6,271 nucleotides of DNA from Pseudomonadota bacterium (GCA_021779635.1 JAJYAH010000329.1:1219-7489); one strand, 5' to 3'; counted from the first letter of the stretch, positions 1 through 5,508 are shown. Translations and numbers: made by a program. The notes: generated by a model from the sequence alone, not told the origin.

Positions 1-427
1 GAAAACCGGCGTGCAGCACGAAGTGCCGATCACCACCGCCCTCCGCGCCCTCCTCAATGCGCAGCCGCGCACGAAATCTCCGCTGGTCTTCGGCTCGATG
101 AAGAAGGTCGGCGCCGAAATGTCCGGCTGGAGCAAGATGCTCCCGCGCCTGACCAAGGCGGCGGGCGTCGATTTCACTTTGCACGACCTTCGCAGGACCA
201 CCCGCACATTGATGTCGCGCCTCGGAGTCAGCGAAGACGCCGCCGAACTGGCCATAGGCCACGCCCGCGCTGATCTGATCGCTCGCTACAACCGCGACGA
301 AGCATGGGAAGCGCGCGTTGACGCCTTCAGCAAGGTCTCGGATCACATTTCCGGCCTGCTCGGCGGCGGGGGTGCGCAGCAGCTTGACAAAACCATCTTC
401 AAAAAGCGCCCTGCGACACTCCCTTGA
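1..427 (+). CDS. int: Tyrosine recombinase integrase, C-terminal part (5' end outside window)
   Basis: Site-specific integrase that would cut and rejoin element and host attachment sites through a covalent phosphotyrosine. The reading frame is open from base 2 with no stop upstream, so the gene enters from the left; only about 141 C-terminal residues are visible. Seen in the sequence: a lysine at 2-4 in the context KTGVQHEVPIT, which fits the conserved beta-hairpin lysine; the box II HDLRRT with His at 182-184 and Arg at 191-193; AIGH with the second His at 260-262; and RYNRDE with the likely nucleophilic Tyr at 287-289. These match P4/phage-type integrases in order and spacing. The box I arginine, the core-binding domain and the arm-binding domain lie outside. 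The tail after the tyrosine (about 45 residues, with a Gly-rich GLLGGGG) is a usual length. Its stop codon lies inside a predicted -35 element for the next transcript. I see no tRNA or att repeat in the window. Confidence 0.93.
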   Translation, partial: KTGVQHEVPITTALRALLNAQPRTKSPLVFGSMKKVGAEMSGWSKMLPRLTKAAGVDFTLHDLRRTTRTLMSRLGVSEDAAELAIGHARADLIARYNRDEAWEARVDAFSKVSDHISGLLGGGGAQQLDKTIFKKRPATLP

Positions 428-451
428 CCTTCGCTGCACGCAGCTTATATT
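424..451 (+). promoter_or_regulatory. Sigma70-type promoter overlapping the integrase stop
   Basis: TTGACC at 424-429 and TATATT at 446-451 are separated by 16 bases, each close to the sigma70 consensus. The -35 box contains the integrase TGA stop (425-427). Initiation would fall near 458, about 20 bases before the start of the structured RNA at 479. This would make the RNA and the downstream alpA-like gene independent of integrase transcription. Predicted from sequence only. Confidence 0.55.
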
Positions 452-478
452 GACCACATCAGGTGTTAGATTGCCGAT

Positions 479-600
479 CCGCTCCATACTGACGGAGCAA
501 GCTCTCGATAGCCCCGCAAGGGGCCGTACATCGGAATGCGAAAACAGTAGGCCGCGCCTTCGGGCGAAAGATAGCCGACCCCGCTCCGTCAGTGGAGCGG
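479..600 (+). ncRNA. Candidate structured RNA between integrase and alpA-like gene (int-alpA-like)
   Basis: A 122-base block folds into a closed multibranch structure. The closing stem pairs 479-485 with 594-600 (7 bp) and 488-498 with 583-593 (11 bp), separated only by a 2-base bulge at 486-487. Inside it are two hairpins with classic stable tetraloops: GCCCC-GCAA-GGGGC at 511-524 (GNRA type) and CGCC-TTCG-GGCG at 555-566 (UUCG type). The arms of the closing stem are also self-complementary (581-587 with 594-600; 481-485 with 494-498), so two alternative folds are possible. I recall a published conserved motif named int-alpA RNA, defined by its place between integrase and alpA genes; position and size suit it, but I cannot check the consensus. 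It could be a small RNA or a cis-acting leader of the gene at 684. Strand is inferred from the upstream promoter and the tetraloops. Confidence 0.6.
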
Positions 601-624
601 CGCAAACGAGCCAAGAAGTAGGCC

Positions 625-676
625 CCTCCTGCAAAATCCGAAATCAAGATTTTGTTGCCGCGCGAGCGGCAAGGAG
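625..676 (+). promoter_or_regulatory. Shine-Dalgarno region of the alpA-like gene with competing hairpins
   Basis: AAGGAG at 671-676 sits 7 bases before the ATG at 684 and is a strong ribosome-binding site that fixes this start. It can be masked in two exclusive ways. A 7-bp hairpin TTGCCGC-GCGA-GCGGCAA (655-672, GNRA loop) takes its first two bases. Alternatively CTCCT at 626-630, part of an anti-Shine-Dalgarno-like CCTCCT, pairs with AGGAG at 672-676, and GC at 631-632 with GC at 669-670 past one bulged A. A third hairpin, CAAAATC/GATTTTG (632-638 with 648-654), lies between. Translational control is inferred. Confidence 0.45.
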
Positions 677-683
677 TACGGCA

Positions 684-917
684 ATGTCTTCGGACACACT
701 CGACAAGACCCTGACTCTGCGTGAAGACCTGACGTTCTTGACCGACGCCAAGGTCGCGGAAATGCTCGGGATTTCGCGCCAGCAGCTGAAGGTGTGGCGC
801 ATCCAGACGCCTCCGCAGGGGCCGCCGATCACCTTCTTTGGGCGCCTTGTCCGCTACAAGCTCTCCGACCTCCGCGCGTGGATCGCGTCGCGTCCGAAAA
901 CCGGGGGCGTCGAATGA
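684..917 (+). CDS. AlpA/excisionase-type helix-turn-helix DNA-binding protein (77 aa)
   Basis: Small winged-helix/MerR-like DNA-binding protein of the AlpA and HTH_17 excisionase kind. In P4-like elements such proteins activate or assist excision with the integrase, or regulate early genes. The diagnostic stretch is residues 18-70: FLTDAKVAEMLGISRQ (helix, turn, recognition helix), a wing with PPITFFGRLVRYK, then SDLRAWIASR, the usual closing helix of this family. About 17 N-terminal residues precede the domain. The start at 684 is chosen because of AAGGAG at 671-676; the frame stays open upstream to 318, but that stretch reads through integrase coding sequence and the structured RNA and does not look like protein. 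The stop overlaps the next start as ATGA, implying translational coupling. Whether it acts as Xis, activator or repressor cannot be told from sequence. Confidence 0.85.
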   Translation: MSSDTLDKTLTLREDLTFLTDAKVAEMLGISRQQLKVWRIQTPPQGPPITFFGRLVRYKLSDLRAWIASRPKTGGVE

Positions 918-1123
918 CGCCTCTCCTCGACATCGCGGAGCTCGCGGGCGCCAGCCTCTATGGCTTCATCGGCGGCGCCGTCGGCTGGTGGATCGGCGAA
1001 CGGCTGGCGCTCTGGCTGGTCCTCCGCCGGTTCCGGCGCGCGCTGCTGTCGGATTCTGCTCCGGCGCCGCACACGGACACGATGCCTGAACAGTCAAAGT
1101 CGTATGCGGATGTCCACAAGTAA
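914..1123 (+). CDS. Small glycine-zipper membrane protein (69 aa), unknown function
   Basis: I do not recognise a named family. The start ATG overlaps the preceding stop as ATGA and the only nearby purine run is a weak GGGGG at 903-907, so translation is probably coupled to the alpA-like gene. Residues 7-37 form one hydrophobic segment, LYGFIGGAVGWWIGERLALW, containing a GxxxGxxxG glycine zipper (Gly20, Gly24, Gly28) that often packs helices into oligomers. It is followed by a strongly basic RRFRR at 38-42, which by the positive-inside rule would place the C-terminal tail (about 27 polar residues) in the cytoplasm. An acidic Glu29 inside the segment is unusual. Small membrane proteins in satellites and prophages can be exclusion, holin-like or toxin functions, but none is shown here. 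It could also be a non-functional ORF; the coupling and clean hydrophobic profile argue for a real gene. Confidence 0.6.
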   Translation: MTPLLDIAELAGASLYGFIGGAVGWWIGERLALWLVLRRFRRALLSDSAPAPHTDTMPEQSKSYADVHK

Positions 1124-1130
1124 GGACATC
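1109..1130 (+). other. Hairpin across the stop codon of the small membrane protein gene
   Basis: GATGTCC (1109-1115) and GGACATC (1124-1130) form a perfect 7-bp stem with an 8-base loop that contains the TAA stop (1121-1123). No T-run follows, so it is not a standard intrinsic terminator. It could be a weak 3' boundary, an mRNA-stabilising hairpin or an inverted-repeat protein site. Confidence 0.35.
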
Positions 1131-1192
1131 GTATTCGCCTAACGGCGGTCAGTTACGCACAGACTAAGCTGGAAAATATATTAATCGTCTGC

Positions 1193-1222
1193 TTGCCAGC
1201 ATTGGCGTGGGCATGCTAGTCT
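1193..1222 (+). promoter_or_regulatory. Possible promoter for the second regulator, extended -10 type
   Basis: TTGCCA at 1193-1198 is followed after 18 bases by TAGTCT at 1217-1222, with TGC just before the -10 (extended -10 feature). Predicted initiation is near 1229, exactly where the structured leader begins. The hexamers are only moderate matches. An A/T-rich patch with TATATT at 1177-1182 is an alternative -10, but I find no good -35 for it. Confidence 0.35.
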
Positions 1223-1230
1223 TTCGGCTA

Positions 1231-1347
1231 TCGTGTTTCGGCCCCCGGGGAGGCCAGCCGCTCGACGGCGAGAAACGCGAGCCGACGTCAGCCCCCCGGT
1301 GCGGGTCAAGGGACGATCTCAACCTCCGAAACGAGGCTCGTCCACGC
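1231..1347 (+). promoter_or_regulatory. Structured 5' leader of the second helix-turn-helix gene
   Basis: This 224-base gap (1124-1347) holds no supported gene, but its second half folds strongly. TCGTGTTTC (1231-1239) pairs with GAAACGCGA (1272-1280) over 9 bp including one G-U, enclosing GCCG-CTCGA-CGGC (1257-1269) and a CCCCGGGG palindrome (1243-1250). A second compound hairpin lies directly before the start codon: GGACGA (1311-1316) with TCGTCC (1338-1343), then CCTC (1323-1326) with GAGG (1333-1336). GAGG is the only Shine-Dalgarno-like sequence, so the default fold hides it. An alternative pairing, GTTTCGG (1235-1241) with CCGAAAC (1326-1332), would break both hairpins. This is a switch-like layout; ligand or partner is unknown. 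Confidence 0.45.
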
Positions 1348-1539
1348 ATGGGTGAAATTCAAAAACTGTACTCGCTCCCCGCCGCCGCTAAAGCGGCCGA
1401 TACGTCTGTCGACACGCTCCGCAGAATGTGCCGCGCTGGCACGTTGAAGCGCGTCGTGCTCCGTGGTCGGCCGCTCGTTCCGCACTCGGAACTGGTCCGC
1501 ATCACAACGCCGCAATCCCAACCTGAACCCCAGAAATAA
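1348..1539 (+). CDS. Small helix-turn-helix (MerR/excisionase-like) DNA-binding protein (63 aa)
   Basis: A second small DNA-binding protein. Residues 6-52 read as an HTH_17-type fold: KLYSLPAAAKAADTSVDTLR gives the helix-turn-helix, then RRMCRAGTLKRVVLRGRPLV a basic recognition-helix end and wing, and PHSELVRI the closing helix. It is more compact than the protein at 684 and has a proline/glutamine-rich tail. The frame is open back to 1207, but the upstream part lies in the folded leader and has no domain-like content, so I choose ATG 1348; its only Shine-Dalgarno candidate is GAGG at 1333-1336, 11 bases away and inside a hairpin, suggesting weak or controlled translation. Lying between the alpA-like pair and the replication gene, it is likely a regulator of replication or excision, or the true Xis. 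A function beyond DNA binding cannot be assigned. Confidence 0.75.
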   Translation: MGEIQKLYSLPAAAKAADTSVDTLRRMCRAGTLKRVVLRGRPLVPHSELVRITTPQSQPEPQK

Positions 1540-1540
1540 A

Positions 1541-1568
1541 TCGCCGCCCGGCCGGAGCGGGGCGGCGA
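1541..1568 (+). terminator. GC-rich hairpin just after the second regulator
   Basis: TCGCCGCCC (1541-1549) and GGGCGGCGA (1560-1568) pair over 9 bp with a 10-base loop, one base after the TAA at 1537-1539. The stem is very stable but no T-run follows, so it may attenuate or stabilise the mRNA rather than terminate fully. Confidence 0.4.
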
Positions 1569-1591
1569 CGACGCGCCCGAAGATGCGCGCG

Positions 1592-1615
1592 AAGCTGGCT
1601 GGAAACCAAGCTTTT
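1592..1615 (+). terminator. Possible weak intrinsic terminator or attenuator before the primase gene
   Basis: AAGC-TGG (1592-1598) pairs with CCA-A-GCTT (1606-1613) in a 7-bp stem with one bulged A, and runs directly into TTTT at 1612-1615. With the GC-rich hairpin at 1541-1568 it could separate transcription of the small regulators from the large replication gene. The T-run is short and no clear promoter follows before 1692, so read-through is likely. Confidence 0.3.
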
Positions 1616-1673
1616 CTAACATTTTCAGGGGCGCGACGCTAGCCCTGTCTCGATCCGGTCGGTTCTTCCAAAT

Positions 1674-1691
1674 ATCGAAGGATCGATCAAA
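1674..1691 (+). promoter_or_regulatory. Ribosome-binding site of the primase-helicase gene
   Basis: GAAGGA at 1677-1682 lies 9 bases before the ATG at 1692 and fixes that start. The core AGGA (1679-1682) sits exactly in the 4-base loop between ATCGA (1674-1678) and TCGAT (1683-1687), a small 5-bp hairpin that would leave the site exposed. Confidence 0.55.
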
Positions 1692-4600
1692 ATGAACATT
1701 CACGACAAATCCACCGCCACCAACGCGCCTCTCGGTTTTCAACGCGCGGCTAACGCTCCGCAGGAGCAGCTCATGAACTCTCTGCCGGCCGGTGCCTGGA
1801 ATGGCGTCTCCGGCGCTTTCGGCGGCCTGAAAACCAACGAAGATAAATACGCCGCGCTGACCTACGGCGCGGCGCTCGCGCACTACGGCGACCAAGGGCC
1901 GCAAGGGCTTTGGGACGAACTTAGCGGCCTGCCGGAGCCGCTCAGGGAGGCCGCTCGGCGTGTCGGGCTCGTCCTCGCCGGCCATCGGTCGGAGATCGAA
2001 GCCTCCGGCCTCGTCGCACTCTTCGCCGCGCAGTGGGGGGCTGCCGAAGCCGCACCGGCCGCTGTGGAAGCCGTCGAGGCGTCCGAGATCGATACCGCTT
2101 CGGAAGCCGAGCCGGACATGGTGGAAGCCGCCGGAGACGGCGATCTGGAGGCAGGATCGCCCGACGTCGGGTTTACGGTCCTGACGTCCGCCGGCGGCGA
2201 CATGACCAAGCATTATTCCCTGTCGCCAGATGGGTCACTGTCCGCCCCGAAAGTTCCGAATTTTGTCGGCGGCTTCGCGGGGGCGGTCGAAAAGCCGCTA
2301 CATCAGATACTCGACGGTCTGACAGACTGCCAATGCATCGTCGGCGGTCTACCCGATCCCGAGCGGTATCCGCCGGGAACCGGTGTCAAGATTGTGCCGC
2401 AGAAAAGCCTCGCCGACAACCACGACGCCATCGCCCGCTCGAAAGAGACTATCGCCTTTCGCAAGGATCAGCCGGCATTGATGCTGTTTGACCGAGATCC
2501 GAACCCCGAGGCGTACCCGCCGGTTCACAGCACGAAACCCTCCGCCGCCTACGATGATCTCCTGCGTATTTTCCCCGCGCTGAAGGGCGCAGCCGCGCTG
2601 TTCGCTCCATCGGCATCGAGCGGCCGCTACATTCGCGAATCAGACGACGCGGTCCTGCGCGACAAACACGGCGTTCACGGGTATTTCCCGGCGTTGGACG
2701 GTTCCGATATTCACCGCGCAGGCGAAGTTGCTTTCAAGCGCATGATTAATACCGGACGCGGATCGATCGCTCTCGCGCGGAATGGCGCCTTTCTCGTGCG
2801 TGGGCCGTTCGACCGTGCGGTCTTCTCGGGAGAGCGCATCGACTACTGCGCGCCTGCGACGGTTGGCGCCGGTATTCGTGTCGAAGGTCGCGGCGAGGCA
2901 TGCAAAATCCCCGGCGGCTATGTCGACACGAAGGCTGTGTTCCAAGACCTGACAGCCGAAGAAGAAAAGGCATGCGAGCGCGAGATAAAACGCCTCAAGG
3001 CTGCTGTTCCGGGAGACGTCGTCAAAGCCAAGCGCGATGCCTTCGAAGCCGAGATGGTCGAGAAGATGGTCAGGCGCGGCGCGAGCCCTGAATCAGCACG
3101 CGAACATGTCAAGACCATGCGCCCGGGCCACAAGGGCTCGCTTGGCGCCGGTGTTGTTCTCGAGTTCGACGATTTCGGCGAGGCCACGGCCGCCGAGGTG
3201 CTGGCGAACCTCGCGAAATTCGACAGAGAGACATTGGCCGACCCCATCGAAGGCGCCAGCTATGGCGCGGGGAAGGCCAAGCTCTTTGTCAATGACGATG
3301 GCTCCGTCGTCATCCACAGTTTCGCACATGGCGGCGTAGTTTACTGGCTGCGCGACGCGGCCGAGGCCGAGAAGGCGGCGGCGGACAGCATGCCGCCGTG
3401 GGTGCGCGATGCCAAGCTGGGCCGCGCGATCGAGGAGCCGCTGCGCGCAGAGGCGGAGAAGCTCAAAGACCGGGGCAAAATGACGGGCGCTTACCAGAAG
3501 GCGCGCCGCAAGTGGCTTCGCCGCGTCGAGACGTATGTCGGCCTCGGCGTCCTCAAGGCGACCGATTTTGCCATCCCCCGCGAAGGCATCCTGCAGTTGG
3601 CGGCGGTGGGCGAAGGCGAGATCAAGCCTTCACAGCATGCGCTCGCGCTGGCTCGGCGCGCCATAGACCTGATCCTTGCCCGCGAACTCGGCCTCGACGC
3701 CGCCGAGGAAGAGGCCAAGCGCGCGACCGATAAGAAGGAAGCGCCGGCGGGAATGGGCGAGGTCGAGGCCGAGATCATCGCCAGGGCGCCCGACAGTTGG
3801 AGCGTTGACGGGAATGGGGTTCCTGTGGGTTCCGTATCGTCCAACCTGATGCATTTCTTGGCCTATCACCTGGGCGTCTACGCCGAGCGCGACGATTTCC
3901 AGGATCGCGTAATCTTCAAGCGGCTGTCCGCGGATGGCCCCGTTACCGATGCCATGCTCGACCGATGGAACGCGAATCTGGACGCCGCCCAGGGGGACAT
4001 CTATCGCATGGCGACGGACAGGACGCTCCCGTGGGGCGCGTCGGGGTATGAGCCCCGGTCACCCGACATTGGCGTGTGGGTGCGCAGCTATGCGGATGAA
4101 CGCGGGTTCAACAGCGCAACCGACCGCTTGATGGCGTGGGACGCATGGGATGGCGTCGATCGCCTCCACGACTGGGGGGCGAGATATTTCGGCTACGTCC
4201 CCACCGATCCCGAGTATCAGTACGTCACGCGCAGCGCCGCCCACATGCTACGGGGGTTTGCGGGCCGTATCCTGCGTCCCGGCGTCCAGTTCGACGAGAT
4301 GCTGGTGCTGCTCGGCCTGCAGGGCGAGCGCAAAACGTCACTGGTGCGCCTGCTCGGCAACGCCATCGTGGAGAATGGGCACCTCGAAGGGGCCAGTTTG
4401 AATTTTAATGAGAGCACCGGCCACAACCACATCGCCATCGCGACGGCAGGAAAGGTCATCGTCGAGATGGGCGAGCTCAAGACGCTCCAGCGGCGCGACG
4501 CCGAAGACCTGAAGCGGATCATCAGCCGGGTGTCGGACACAGGCCGCGCCCTGTATGGCAAGGCTACCTACACGAAGCCCAGGCAGTTCATCATGGTAGG

Positions 4601-5222
4601 GACGGCGAACGTCGTCACGCCACACGACGCCGACGCGGTACGCGGAGAACTGGCGTCGCTCGCGCCCTTCCTGCGCAACCAGCGCAAGCGCGAGATCATG
4701 GCCGATGCTGATCTGGGCTTTCTCGTCGATGAGTCGGGCAACCGCCGCTTTTTGCCGATCGGCGTGATGGTCAACAAGATCGATCTCGACGGGCTGGGCG
4801 CCGAGCTTCCTCAACTTATCGCCCAGGCCAAGTCCGAAGTCATCGCGCGCAACTTCGATCTGACAATGGATCCGCTGCTTGAAGAGGCGGCGGGGCAGTT
4901 CGCCGGGAAATTCCGGGCGACGGGCGACATGTGCGAACGCATCAGCCTCGCGATAGCCAAGTTCGACGGGGACATCAGTTTTGCCGGCCAGGACATGATC
5001 AGGGTGCTCGACCTGCGAGCCGACGCGGACAAAGTGAAAATGCGGGTGGCGCTGCGCAAGATGGGCTTCGGGAGTTACAAGGGCAACCACGGCCTCACGC
5101 GCTACTACCGCGGGAGCAGGGATACCGCCAGGCGCCTTAGCGCGTTGGACTTCATGCGCGTCCCGGCTTTTGTCGAAGGAGCTACATCCGAGATACCCGC
5201 GTTTTCGACGGACTTGGACTGA
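1692..5222 (+). CDS. Primase-helicase replication protein: AEP-type primase region fused to VapE-family ATPase (1176 aa)
   Basis: Likely autonomous replication protein of the element: primer synthesis plus origin unwinding in one chain, like P4 alpha protein in role. Residues 1-110 are an unrecognised N-terminal region; 115-160 an acidic Ala/Glu linker. Residues about 175-385 resemble an archaeo-eukaryotic primase: LMLFDRD with Asp267 and Asp269 as candidate metal ligands, SASSGR at 307-312 with HGVHGYF (His326, His329), and FLVRGPFDR with Asp374 as a candidate third acidic residue. Residues about 415-470 are charged and probably coiled; about 510-550 hold DPIEGASYG and VIHSFAHGG, common in this type of phage/plasmid primase. 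The VapE/P-loop domain spans about 815-1030: WDGVDRL, Walker A GLQGERKTS (Gly875, Lys881, Thr882), a Walker B-like VIVEMGEL (922-929), and GNRRFLPIG with Arg1018/Arg1019, typical of VapE. A C-terminal winged-helix-like segment (about 1080-1135, LRKMGFGSYKG) may bind origin DNA. The iteron block follows at once. Confidence 0.93.
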   Translation: MNIHDKSTATNAPLGFQRAANAPQEQLMNSLPAGAWNGVSGAFGGLKTNEDKYAALTYGAALAHYGDQGPQGLWDELSGLPEPLREAARRVGLVLAGHRSEIEASGLVALFAAQWGAAEAAPAAVEAVEASEIDTASEAEPDMVEAAGDGDLEAGSPDVGFTVLTSAGGDMTKHYSLSPDGSLSAPKVPNFVGGFAGAVEKPLHQILDGLTDCQCIVGGLPDPERYPPGTGVKIVPQKSLADNHDAIARSKETIAFRKDQPALMLFDRDPNPEAYPPVHSTKPSAAYDDLLRIFPALKGAAALFAPSASSGRYIRESDDAVLRDKHGVHGYFPALDGSDIHRAGEVAFKRMINTGRGSIALARNGAFLVRGPFDRAVFSGERIDYCAPATVGAGIRVEGRGEACKIPGGYVDTKAVFQDLTAEEEKACEREIKRLKAAVPGDVVKAKRDAFEAEMVEKMVRRGASPESAREHVKTMRPGHKGSLGAGVVLEFDDFGEATAAEVLANLAKFDRETLADPIEGASYGAGKAKLFVNDDGSVVIHSFAHGGVVYWLRDAAEAEKAAADSMPPWVRDAKLGRAIEEPLRAEAEKLKDRGKMTGAYQKARRKWLRRVETYVGLGVLKATDFAIPREGILQLAAVGEGEIKPSQHALALARRAIDLILARELGLDAAEEEAKRATDKKEAPAGMGEVEAEIIARAPDSWSVDGNGVPVGSVSSNLMHFLAYHLGVYAERDDFQDRVIFKRLSADGPVTDAMLDRWNANLDAAQGDIYRMATDRTLPWGASGYEPRSPDIGVWVRSYADERGFNSATDRLMAWDAWDGVDRLHDWGARYFGYVPTDPEYQYVTRSAAHMLRGFAGRILRPGVQFDEMLVLLGLQGERKTSLVRLLGNAIVENGHLEGASLNFNESTGHNHIAIATAGKVIVEMGELKTLQRRDAEDLKRIISRVSDTGRALYGKATYTKPRQFIMVGTANVVTPHDADAVRGELASLAPFLRNQRKREIMADADLGFLVDESGNRRFLPIGVMVNKIDLDGLGAELPQLIAQAKSEVIARNFDLTMDPLLEEAAGQFAGKFRATGDMCERISLAIAKFDGDISFAGQDMIRVLDLRADADKVKMRVALRKMGFGSYKGNHGLTRYYRGSRDTARRLSALDFMRVPAFVEGATSEIPAFSTDLD

Positions 5223-5233
5223 GCGCGCGCTCA
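5220..5233. repeat. 14-bp perfect palindrome at the primase stop codon
   Basis: TGAGCGCGCGCTCA is a perfect palindrome whose first three bases are the TGA stop of the primase gene. It stands directly before the large inverted repeat at 5235. It may be a protein site or part of the mRNA 3' end. Confidence 0.6.
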
Positions 5234-5234
5234 A

Positions 5235-5284
5235 CCACAGAGGCACAGACCCTTCATGAGGGGGGTCTGTGCCTCCCTCTGTGG
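5235..5284 (+). repeat. Long hairpin built from CACAGA-type repeats after the primase gene
   Basis: Bases 5241-5252 pair perfectly with 5263-5274 (12 bp) and CCACAG (5235-5240) with CTGTGG (5279-5284) across a 4-base bulge at 5275-5278; two G-U pairs and one C-G extend the stem to a 4-base ATGA loop (5256-5259). This 18-bp-plus hairpin lies 12 bases after the stop and could end or protect the mRNA, though no T-run follows. It is also the left end of the iteron block, since each arm carries two copies of CACAGA or its complement. Confidence 0.65.
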
Positions 5285-5289
5285 TCTAC

Positions 5290-5314
5290 AACCCCTTATT
5301 CTTCTACGGACACA
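5290..5314. repeat. 25-bp inverted repeat, left arm
   Basis: This arm is the reverse complement of 5484-5508 with a single mismatch (C at 5307 against C at 5491): 17 perfect bases on the outside, then GGACACA opposite TGTGTCC on the inside. It contains no CACAGA hexamer, so it is a second type of element within the iteron block. Confidence 0.85.
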
Positions 5315-5339
5315 TCCTACTCCACAGACCCACAGACCC

Positions 5340-5440
5340 TTTTTTATAAAAAAAAACATTTATAAGAAAAAACATAAAAAGGCGCCGCAAGATGCATCCC
5401 ACACACATCACACACCCGCGTTTTTTTTATATAGAAAACT
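5340..5440. other. A/T-rich core of the candidate origin (possible unwinding element)
   Basis: Two A/T tracts, 5340-5380 and 5421-5440, contain runs of A on the left and T on the right, themselves roughly mirrored (AAAAAAAAAC ending at 5357; GTTTTTTTT from 5420). The intervening 40 bases include a CACACA-rich stretch (5400-5415). The base composition differs sharply from the rest of the window, as expected for a DNA unwinding element. Confidence 0.5.
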
Positions 5441-5483
5441 CTTTGAAGTGCCTCTGTGTCTGTGATGGGGGGCAAAAATCGGC

Positions 5484-5508
5484 TGTGTCCCTAGAAGAAT
5501 AAGGGGTT
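5484..5508. repeat. 25-bp inverted repeat, right arm
   Basis: Mirror of 5290-5314 with 24 of 25 bases paired; the arms are about 170 bases apart and enclose the A/T-rich core and four of the eleven hexamers. Confidence 0.85.

Noticed and set aside
318..683. Upstream extension of the alpA-like frame
   Set aside because: It overlaps integrase coding sequence and the structured RNA, has no domain-like content, and the AAGGAG at 671-676 supports ATG 684.
428..683. tRNA gene or attachment site next to the integrase
   Set aside because: No tRNA cloverleaf, anticodon arm or T-loop sequence is seen; the stem at 479-600 is too long and branched for a tRNA.
1207..1347. Upstream extension of the second HTH frame
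   Set aside because: The bases form a folded leader and the translated part is low in recognisable structure; ATG 1348 starts exactly at the conserved domain. The choice is not fully secure because GAGG at 1333-1336 is a weak ribosome-binding site.
1359..2213. Long minus-strand frame (284 codons)
   Set aside because: It runs antisense across the second HTH gene and the primase N-terminus; GC-rich codon bias produces such open antisense frames and the product shows no motif.
4338..5246. Long minus-strand frame (302 codons)
   Set aside because: It is antisense to the VapE domain, which has intact P-loop motifs, and its start region lies in the palindrome and hairpin at the primase 3' end.
5400..5416. 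CACACA run as a CRISPR-like or satellite repeat
   Set aside because: It is a short dinucleotide stretch within the A/T-rich core; there are no regularly spaced unique spacers.
5256..5465. Small plus-strand frame across the iteron block
   Set aside because: Low-complexity translation of A tracts and CACA repeats; no ribosome-binding site; the repeats explain the sequence.
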